DNA of 20,039 nucleotides from Nitrososphaeraceae archaeon. Its GTDB lineage: Archaea > Thermoproteota > Nitrososphaeria > Nitrososphaerales > Nitrososphaeraceae. A model generated the notes under the pieces. That model made no database searches, had not been told where the DNA came from, and saw nothing but the letters and a program-made list of their open reading frames with translations. The stretch spans positions 1 to 20,039 of the forward strand of contig JAICHH010000014.1 in NCBI GenBank assembly GCA_025922715.1. The letters are read 5' to 3'. Positions 14,744 through 20,039 of the stretch are shown here, piece after piece. Numbering within the stretch: the stretch's first letter is position 1; the number at the start of each line of letters is the position of its first letter. The translations under genes were made by a program, and so were the position numbers.

Positions 14744-15737
14744 TTTCTTTTATCATTTCTATATCTTTCTTTTGCTTATTTCCTGCTGTAGTAAGATATC
14801 CACCACTTATTATTCCATTAGCTCCAGCTTGCAGTGCATATCTTCCATTATCCTTAAAATATACCTCTCTTCCTCCTGCTATTTTTAAAATGGTCTTTGG
14901 CATTATAAATCTCCAAACTGCTATTGTTTTAATAATATCTTCAGCGGTTAAATGATTGTTATACATAAGTGGTGTTCCTTCTCTAGAAATTAATATATTT
15001 ATAGGTACTTCATCGGGATCAAGGTCTGCAAGTGCGAAAGCCAACTCTAGTCTTTGTTGAGGACTTTCACCCATTCCTATTATTCCTCCGCAACAAAGTT
15101 CAAGTCCGGCGTCTTTAACAATTTTTCCAGTATTCACTCTGTCTTGATAGTCATGAGTTCTACATATTTGAGAAAAATAACTTTTTGCTGTTTCAAGATT
15201 ATGATTATATCTTTTTACTCCTAAACTTTTTAATTTCTTGGCTCGTTCTGGCGTCATAAATCCCAAAGAAACGTTCACATCAATATCTACACTATTTTTA
15301 ATTTTTAAAATGGATTCACAAATTTGTTCAAAATCTTTCTCGGGCGGAGATCTATAAGCGCAAACCAAGCAAAAGCTTGTAGAGCCCTCTTTTTTGGCGT
15401 TTCTTGCGTGTTCTATTAGTTTTTCAGAAGGAAGGAGTGGATACTTGGATATTCCAGTATTATAAAAAGAGGATTGGGCACAAAAGGAACAATCTTCAGG
15501 ACAACTACCCGATTTTGCATTAACTAATGACTCAACATCCACAACCTCGCCATTAAATTTCCTGGTTATAGTATTGGCACCACCGGCTAAAGTTCGGATA
15601 TCATCTGTTGACAATAAAGTGTAAGCTTCATTGAATGATATCTGTTGATTATTAAAAACCTTGTCGATTAGCATATAAATAAAAGGATTAAGGGTAGAAT
15701 TAGATTTATCATTACTCCTTAAGTAGCCACTATTCAT
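14727..15737 (-). CDS. bioB: biotin synthase (radical SAM)
   Basis: Inserts sulfur into dethiobiotin to form biotin. The 336-aa protein has the radical-SAM motif Cys79-x3-Cys83-x2-Cys86 (SGSCPEDCSFCAQSS), YNHNLET (177-183) and CCGGIIGMGES (215-225), with the KIAGGRE arginine at 290. Of the second-cluster ligands known in E. coli (Cys97, Cys128, Cys188, Arg260), Cys123, Cys215 and Arg290 align, but the Cys128 position appears to be Asn155 (DVNVSLGF). Extra cysteines occur at 126, 140, 192 and 216. It may therefore carry a different auxiliary cluster (see findings). ATG 15737 has CTATACTTAA (minus strand TTAAGTATAG) about 26 nt upstream. First gene of a bioB-bioF pair, preceded by the shared 28-bp element. 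Confidence 0.95.
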   Translation of the reverse strand: MNSGYLRSNDKSNSTLNPFIYMLIDKVFNNQQISFNEAYTLLSTDDIRTLAGGANTITRKFNGEVVDVESLVNAKSGSCPEDCSFCAQSSFYNTGISKYPLLPSEKLIEHARNAKKEGSTSFCLVCAYRSPPEKDFEQICESILKIKNSVDIDVNVSLGFMTPERAKKLKSLGVKRYNHNLETAKSYFSQICRTHDYQDRVNTGKIVKDAGLELCCGGIIGMGESPQQRLELAFALADLDPDEVPINILISREGTPLMYNNHLTAEDIIKTIAVWRFIMPKTILKIAGGREVYFKDNGRYALQAGANGIISGGYLTTAGNKQKKDIEMIKEIGLEV

Positions 15738-15757
15738 GTATCTATATCTTCCAAAAC

Positions 15758-15767
15758 CTATACTTAA
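15758..15767 (-). promoter_or_regulatory. TATA-like box of bioB
   Basis: TTAAGTATAG on the minus strand is centred 26 nt before the bioB ATG, as expected for a leaderless transcript, and lies 17 bp downstream of the 28-bp element. Confidence 0.4.
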
Positions 15768-15784
15768 TCGTTATTTTTAGTTCT

Positions 15785-15812
15785 ATATTTCTAAACTCGG
15801 GTCTAGAAACAT
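15785..15812. promoter_or_regulatory. bio element copy 1, 28-bp near-palindrome upstream of bioB
   Basis: The left arm ATATTTCTAAACTC and right arm GGGTCTAGAAACAT pair at 11 of 14 positions. The same 28-bp element occurs upstream of bioA (23 of 28 bases identical, same orientation). It lies 48-75 bp before the bioB start. Consensus half-site ATGTTTCTAAACTC, repeated as its reverse complement around a central CG. Confidence 0.75.
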
Positions 15813-16104
15813 TAACAATTTTTTAATTATTTCATCTCTTTAGGACTATACTCAAAGTTCGTATTTGAATACAATCATATAATTCAAGCAACTATAGAGC
15901 ACTTGTTTCAATTATAAGTATAAAGAGTAAAATGCTAACTTATATCCATAATTTCAGATAAAAGCCTAAATAATCATATCGCAATTCCGAGAATAACAAC
16001 GGTTTTCGTTGTTTGTTTAGTAATTTAATGTAGTTCATAAATGGACCCTTTTTTGATACGTATAAATAATACGATCTTTTCTTTACCTTTAAATCGGTTG
16101 AAAT

Positions 16105-16164
16105 TATGACTAAATTAGTTCAAAAATTATTACCTTTTTTATACTGTTTGGTATTGCTTTTTTA
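16105..16164 (+). pseudogene. truncated signal-peptide-like frame
   Basis: ATG 16105 opens a 19-codon frame, MTKLVQKLLPFLYCLVLLF, ending in TAA at 16162-16164. One extra base in the T6 run at 16135-16140 would instead give a natural membrane segment, PFFILFGIAFLTLQFRYHF, and a stop near 16191. It may be the remaining 5' end of an exported protein gene. A TATAAATA box at 16062-16069 precedes it. Chance is not excluded. Confidence 0.25.
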
Positions 16165-16203
16165 ACATTACAATTTAGATATCATTTTTAATGCTATTTC
16201 GAC

Positions 16204-16836
16204 ATGCAAAAGTATGCTATAGCATATCTTAGGGTAAGTACTGATGAACAGACAGTAGAGACGCAAAAGATTGCAATTACCAAATGGGCTAAGGATCATG
16301 ATTATCACATGTTGTATTTCTTTGAAGATCCTGCAGTTAGTGGAAAAATACCTGCGACTTCTAGAAAAGGATTTCAAGATTTAATGGAATTTGTAAGGTT
16401 ATCGAAAGTGGAAGCTGTATTAGTCTACGAGCTGTCAAGGGTAGGAAGAACATTTTGGGATACACTTGACGCAATAAAGGTCATCGAAGAACATAGTCCG
16501 CTGATATCCTGTTCCCCTAGAGAGTCATTTTTGCAGACCACAGACCCAAGCATCAGAAAACTAATGATAAGTATCCTAACGTGGGTTGCGGAAAGAGAAA
16601 GAGAGATGCTTGTTCAACGTACAAAGGATGGGATGAATAGAGCGAGAATTGCTGGAAAGGAAATCGGAAGACCTGAGAAGGTTATTGACAAAAACAACCT
16701 GATTACCTTACTAGCTGAAAATATCTCAAAAGCAAAAATCGCAAGGGAACTAGGGATATCAAAGGCTACTCTTTACAAAGAGTTTAGGAGATTGAACATA
16801 CATTCCAATGATTCGAAAACTATTTTCCATCAATAG
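16204..16836 (+). CDS. small serine recombinase (resolvase/invertase family)
   Basis: The 210-aa protein has the complete catalytic domain of small serine recombinases: AIAYLRVSTDEQ (5-16) with nucleophile Ser12 and Arg10, YELSRVGRTFWD (75-86) with the paired arginines Arg79 and Arg82, and the long dimerisation helix (about 114-145, LTWVAEREREMLVQRTKDGM). GKEIGRPEK (151-159) leads into a C-terminal helix-turn-helix, SKAKIARELGISKATLYKEF (165-184). This domain order is Hin/Tn3-resolvase-like, unlike IS607 transposases, in which the DNA-binding domain comes first. It may act as resolvase, invertase or element integrase; no partner gene or clear site pair is visible. It is encoded on the strand opposite to the biotin genes, and its last 17 bases overlap the 3' end of bioA. 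TTTAGATAT about 26 nt upstream is a weak TATA candidate. Confidence 0.9.
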   Translation: MQKYAIAYLRVSTDEQTVETQKIAITKWAKDHDYHMLYFFEDPAVSGKIPATSRKGFQDLMEFVRLSKVEAVLVYELSRVGRTFWDTLDAIKVIEEHSPLISCSPRESFLQTTDPSIRKLMISILTWVAEREREMLVQRTKDGMNRARIAGKEIGRPEKVIDKNNLITLLAENISKAKIARELGISKATLYKEFRRLNIHSNDSKTIFHQ

Positions 16837-18244
16837 GTTTTATTATATCGTACAGAGTATCAATCAAAATATCTAATTGGTTTCTTGGCATAGCAAGTGG
16901 AGGAATCAGTGTAACAATATTTCCAAGAGATCGGAGTAAAACTCCTCTTTTTAGTGATTCTCTCATTACATAGTTACTAAGATCAACTCCATCAATAAAA
17001 GATAGCGGTTGTTTTTTTCTCTTTCCTTGTGACATTTTATTTTCATTTGTTAATTCAATCCCTACTAAAAGACCTTTATGTCTAATTTTATGGACAGATT
17101 TATAATCTTCCAGTTCTTTCAATTTTTTTTTAATATGCTTACTGTTATCTCTTATTTTTTGGATAAGATTTCTTTTTTCATACATTTCCAAATTAGTGAT
17201 GCAAGCTGCACATCCTGCAGGATGGCCAGTATACGTATGTCCGTGGAATAATTGTTTATTTTCATTATATTTACCTAAGAATTCTTTATAAATTTGATCT
17301 GTTGTCAACGTTACTGCAATAGGAAAATATCCACCATTCAATGCCTTTCCATAACAGACAATATCTGGTAAAGAGGATTGTGAGATATATTCTATCATGT
17401 TTCCTAACCTTCCAAATCCTGTAGCAATTTCATCTAGAATAAGTAGAACATCATATTTTTTGCAGAGATCAGAGATTCTTTTTTGATAGTTTCTCGGATA
17501 GATCGATACACCTCCTGCAATTTGTGCCCCGCTCTCCATTACAAGTCCAGCTATATGGTTTGAATTTTTTTGGAGTATGTGTTCTGTTTTTTCTATACAT
17601 ATATCAACGATCTCCGAATCTGTAAGAGCGTTATCTAAATCATTTTCAAAAGATGATGGTGCAGGAGCTCTAAATGTTTTAATTAGTAAGGATTTATAAG
17701 GACTGAAATACCTATCAACGTAACCCATCGACATCGTCGCAATTGTATCTCCATGATAACCATTCTCAAGAGAAAGCAATCTGTTCTTTTTGGGAAATTG
17801 TTTATTTTTCCAATACTGAACAGCAATCTTCAATGCTACTTCCATAGCTGTCGAACCATTATCTGAATAAAAAATTTTGTCCATCCCCTTGGCCAATTTT
17901 AAAAGTTTAGTTGCAAGTACTATTGAAGGTTTATTTGCTAATCCAAATAGAGTAGAATGAGGAAGTTCGTGAAACTGTCTCCTGATTGCTTCAATAACAG
18001 GATTTGAACCATAACCCCATACACTGCACCACATGTTCGCAATTCCATCAAGATACTTCTTTCCATTTTCACTGACAAGATAAAATCCCTCTCCATGAGT
18101 TATTACTGCATTATCTTGCTTGTTCCAATTTTGCATTTGGGTATAAGGATGCCAAACGTATCTTTTATCAAGGAAAGCTAATGATTTAGTAATACCTCTA
18201 TAATATATTTTGGGATTTTTTTTGTAACTTTCTCTTTTCGTCAT
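16820..18244 (-). CDS. bioA: adenosylmethionine-8-amino-7-oxononanoate aminotransferase
   Basis: PLP aminotransferase that converts KAPA to 7,8-diaminopelargonate with S-adenosylmethionine as amino donor. The 474-aa class III aminotransferase carries WHPYTQMQNW (31-40, BioA-type N-terminus), SDNGSTAMEVALK (127-139, cofactor phosphate), NGYHGDT (161-167), DEIATGFGR (271-279), YGKALNGGYFP (298-308, Lys300 Schiff base) and HGHTYTGHP (334-342). Start is ATG 18244, with AT-rich TTTATTAATTAT about 28 nt upstream and a GAGG too close to the ATG (2-5 nt) to be a classical ribosome site. It converges on the recombinase with 17 bp of overlap. The 28-bp element shared with bioB lies 56-83 bp upstream. 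A Lys-dependent BioA variant cannot be excluded from sequence alone. Confidence 0.95.
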   Translation of the reverse strand: MTKRESYKKNPKIYYRGITKSLAFLDKRYVWHPYTQMQNWNKQDNAVITHGEGFYLVSENGKKYLDGIANMWCSVWGYGSNPVIEAIRRQFHELPHSTLFGLANKPSIVLATKLLKLAKGMDKIFYSDNGSTAMEVALKIAVQYWKNKQFPKKNRLLSLENGYHGDTIATMSMGYVDRYFSPYKSLLIKTFRAPAPSSFENDLDNALTDSEIVDICIEKTEHILQKNSNHIAGLVMESGAQIAGGVSIYPRNYQKRISDLCKKYDVLLILDEIATGFGRLGNMIEYISQSSLPDIVCYGKALNGGYFPIAVTLTTDQIYKEFLGKYNENKQLFHGHTYTGHPAGCAACITNLEMYEKRNLIQKIRDNSKHIKKKLKELEDYKSVHKIRHKGLLVGIELTNENKMSQGKRKKQPLSFIDGVDLSNYVMRESLKRGVLLRSLGNIVTLIPPLAMPRNQLDILIDTLYDIIKPIDGK

Positions 18245-18267
18245 TCCTCTTTGGAATTTTAGTTGAG

Positions 18268-18279
18268 ATAATTAATAAA
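18268..18279 (-). promoter_or_regulatory. AT-rich TATA candidate of bioA
   Basis: TTTATTAATTAT on the minus strand is centred about 28 nt before the bioA ATG and 20 bp downstream of the 28-bp element. The region is so AT-rich that the exact box is uncertain. Confidence 0.3.
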
Positions 18280-18299
18280 ATTTATTAATTAAAATAAAA

Positions 18300-18327
18300 A
18301 TGTTTCTAAATTCGAGTTTTGAAACAT
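18300..18327. promoter_or_regulatory. bio element copy 2, 28-bp near-palindrome upstream of bioA
   Basis: Left arm ATGTTTCTAAATTC and right arm GAGTTTTGAAACAT pair at 12 of 14 positions around the centre CG. 23 of 28 bases match the copy upstream of bioB, in the same orientation relative to the gene. It fills the space between the end of the ribbon-helix-helix-like gene (18333) and the bioA promoter. Confidence 0.75.
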
Positions 18328-18332
18328 TTAAA

Positions 18333-18584
18333 TCATAAATTGTTTATTACCGTATTAACTTCATCCTTTTTTGCTGGTTTTTTTTTGTTATACTCTTTCT
18401 TCTTCTTCATCCAATCAGTTATTGCTTCAATGATTGACTCTTGGATGGCTCCACGGTATAATCCTTTTTTAGTTACTATTACCTTCCTAAATTTTTTATT
18501 TAATGTATGTTCTAGTTCAAAAGTAATTTTTACCATGTTCCCATATATACATGATCCCTCATTTATGGTTTCCTGTTTTACCAT
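18333..18584 (-). CDS. ribbon-helix-helix-like small protein, candidate regulator
   Basis: Up to 83 aa from ATG 18584. The internal ATG at 18536 (Met17) starts exactly at a typical ribbon-helix-helix pattern: MVKITFELEH (beta strand, 17-26), NKKFRKVIVTKKG (helix A region, 29-41) and LYRGAIQESIIEAITDWMKK (42-61, turn and helix B), followed by a basic disordered tail (KKEYNKKKPAKKDE). Such proteins are dimeric DNA binders with a strand contacting operator bases; the assignment rests on pattern, not on a search. The 67-aa form from Met17 is plausible, since residues 1-16 look unrelated to the fold. It is transcribed towards bioA and ends 5 bp before the 28-bp element, making it a candidate regulator of the biotin genes. 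It could equally be an unrelated regulator or an orphan antitoxin. Confidence 0.6.
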   Translation of the reverse strand: MVKQETINEGSCIYGNMVKITFELEHTLNKKFRKVIVTKKGLYRGAIQESIIEAITDWMKKKKEYNKKKPAKKDEVNTVINNL

Positions 18585-19402
18585 ATAAGCGGTATTCTAT
18601 AATCCATATTAGAATGGAGAATTTTAACAAAATAACATTATAAATTGTAATTGATAAATCATAGTTAAAAAATAAGATCCTAGCATAGAAAGCAAAAATA
18701 CTAGACTAGGCAAGTATTAAAAAGATAAAAAACCAATCGAAAAATTGAGTTTTAGGAAAATCGAGGATACTAAAGTTTACATCATTAACAAGGAGAAGAG
18801 TATGTATCTACTTACAAAAAAATACTATCTGAAAAATAGCTCAAGAAAATTTTCCATTTTTCGACAATAGCCTATGAAATATAAAAAAATAGATTTTCAT
18901 AAAATCAATTTAAGTTAAAGACAATTTGTACAGCCTAGAAACAGAAGCTGTATCCAAATTGTTAAGGAAAATTTAACCATATTTACTTCATATAGCTTCA
19001 CTTTTGATATCATATCTTGATTAAATTATAAAAATATGGTATGACAAGCGAGATCATGATTGCATCCAAAAAAAGTTGGAAGAGCACTTTATATCATAAA
19101 TGTTTTAAGATTGGTACTTATTTAATACTAAATAATTAAACAATAAATTGTGATTGTGAAGGTTAATATTATATTAGTAAAAAGTAAAGTCTAAGTACCG
19201 AGCAAAACATACGTTTCGTTCTAATACTTAACAAGAAGAGATGGTATCCGAATATGTATAAGTGGTTTGAGAAAATAAATTAAAATTGATGTAATAGAAA
19301 AATTGGGGAATGAAGATAGAAAATATAATTAATAAAAGGTGAATTTTCAAAATTTTTGAAACTTTATGATTTGAGTAAAAAAATAATCATTAATCTATAG
19401 AT
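18585..19402. other. 818-bp spacer with a strong hairpin
   Basis: No supported protein gene. It contains a 14-bp-stem inverted repeat at 18921-18962 (listed), an AGGAG-preceded 22-codon frame at about 18801-18869 (MYLLTKKYYLKN...), and a 32-codon frame at 19041-19139 (MTSEIMIASKKSWKS...). Both frames are too short and AT-biased to call. Confidence 0.45.
18921..18962. repeat. stem-loop: 14-bp stem with 2-nt bulge, 12-nt loop
   Basis: ACAATTTGTACAGC (18921-18934) pairs with GCTGTATCCAAATTGT (18947-18962) as 8 + 6 bp interrupted by a two-base bulge, around the loop CTAGAAACAGAA. This is the strongest foldback in the window and lies far from any gene start or end. It could be part of a non-coding RNA or the remains of a small mobile element. 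Confidence 0.55.
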
Positions 19403-19747
19403 CTAATCTCCACCAGTTATTGGCTCATTTACCAACACGTCCAATCCGTTAGATAGTTCTTCGAGGTTTATAGTAACATTCTTGAGGATATTTAAAGCAA
19501 TTGTAATATCCCCAGATTCGATTGCGCTGATAGATTGGACGACGTCATCACTTGTATTATTAATCAAATTAGATAATTTCAGATATACATCAGATTGTTC
19601 TGGATCTCCAGCAAAATTCTGAGACTTTGCATTTCCTACATTTATTGTAATAATACTAAAAGAAATAAATATTATGAAGAAGGCTATTGTTGAGTTGTAA
19701 TACTTCACGTCTTTATATAAGATTTGGTAATTATATAAATTTTTCAA
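19403..19747 (-). CDS. predicted exported small protein
   Basis: The 114-aa protein has an N-terminal region of about 19 residues, then a hydrophobic stretch (IAFFIIFISFSIITINVG, 21-38) ending in NAKS, a plausible signal-peptidase site near residue 40; it may otherwise remain membrane-anchored. The mature part is acidic and helical (YLKLSNLINNTSDDVVQSIS ... ALNILKNVTINLEELSNGLD) with N-glycosylation sequons at Asn63/Asn64 and Asn90. The pattern resembles small secreted helical proteins frequent in Nitrososphaerota, without known function. No further domain recognised. Confidence 0.65.
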   Translation of the reverse strand: MKNLYNYQILYKDVKYYNSTIAFFIIFISFSIITINVGNAKSQNFAGDPEQSDVYLKLSNLINNTSDDVVQSISAIESGDITIALNILKNVTINLEELSNGLDVLVNEPITGGD

Positions 19748-20039
19748 ATAAAATAACTCAACTCTGATAACGTGGGAATAAAATTTGAAAATTTACTTTA
19801 ACCATTTGAATGTACTATTTTTTTTCCAATAATTAGTTTGAAACTTTCTCAATCACTTCAACAAGCATAGTCACTGATTTATTGTAAATGAATTATAAAA
19901 TATAATCAATTATCTTTTTAGTTTCGAAATTTTTTTTGAATAATTTCATCGATCACTATACAATTGCTAGAACCCAATATTATCAAAGCAGTAACAAATA
20001 ATAAAAGCCTAGCCTAATTATTTTGATACCAAAATTTAA
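19748..20039. other. right-edge AT-rich region, possible lipoprotein-like remnant
   Basis: No gene with a proper start. On the minus strand an open stretch ending at 19918 reads LLLFVTALIILGSSNCIVID and a few more residues. It resembles a lipoprotein signal with a Cys, but has no start codon in frame; another minus frame open from the window edge would join it only through a frameshift. Too uncertain to call a gene. Confidence 0.25.

Larger units (their letters stand above)
15738..16203. other. 466-bp divergent region between bioB and the recombinase
   Basis: Contains the bioB promoter and 28-bp element, an inverted repeat CGTAT-AAATA-ATACG near 16059-16073, and a short frame at 16105-16164 reading MTKLVQKLLPFLYCLVLLF that looks like a truncated signal peptide. 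No bioD or other gene fits here. Confidence 0.5.

Noticed and set aside
19041..19139. 32-codon frame MTSEIMIASKKSWKS...
   Set aside because: No promoter at the right spacing and no recognisable motif; kept only as a note.
1..20039. CRISPR arrays, rRNA genes and intact insertion sequences
   Set aside because: No regularly spaced direct repeats, no rRNA-like sequence and no transposase gene were seen; the only mobile-type gene is the serine recombinase.

Overview
The window is AT-rich (I estimate near 30% G+C). Several lines of evidence point to an archaeon of the Nitrososphaerota (Thaumarchaeota): a CdvB/ESCRT-III cell-division protein, a small stand-alone TRAM protein, a compact zinc-ribbon protein of a type common in that phylum, a MOFRL-family glycerate 2-kinase, and TATA-like boxes about 25 nt before many start codons, as expected for leaderless archaeal mRNAs. 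The low G+C would suit a Candidatus Nitrosocosmicus-like soil ammonia oxidiser better than Nitrososphaera viennensis; that genus-level placement is inference.

Layout. 1-2668: glycerate 2-kinase (+) converging on birA (-), a biotin-protein ligase without a DNA-binding domain. 2669-7165: a gene-poor stretch with small genes (a TTG-start zinc-finger-like protein, a 56-aa gene, the TRAM protein, the zinc-ribbon protein, two hypotheticals) and what look like decayed frames. 7166-10100: trpE (+) converging on thrC (-). 10284-13329: a hypothetical gene, an asparagine-synthetase-like ATP pyrophosphatase with a C-terminal zinc ribbon, cdvB, and a 106-aa hypothetical. 13571-18244: the biotin locus, with bioB-bioF as an overlapping pair and bioA, split by a serine recombinase gene on the opposite strand. 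18333-20039: a ribbon-helix-helix-like gene, a long gap with a strong hairpin, and a predicted exported protein.

How the genes work together. BioF makes KAPA, BioA converts it to DAPA, BioB converts dethiobiotin to biotin, and BirA attaches biotin to carboxylase carrier protein. Group I.1 Thaumarchaeota fix carbon with a biotin-dependent acetyl/propionyl-CoA carboxylase, so the pathway feeds their central carbon metabolism. No bioD is visible in the window. TrpE and ThrC serve tryptophan and threonine synthesis, and the glycerate kinase yields 2-phosphoglycerate.

The strongest new observation is a near-palindromic 28-bp element found once upstream of bioB and once upstream of bioA (23 of 28 bases identical, both in the same orientation and just upstream of a TATA-like box). 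It looks like a biotin-regulon operator. Because this BirA lacks a helix-turn-helix domain, the regulator must be another protein; the ribbon-helix-helix-like gene that ends 5 bp before the bioA copy is a candidate. A second potential operator is a perfect 18-bp palindrome across the predicted transcription start and start codon of thrC.
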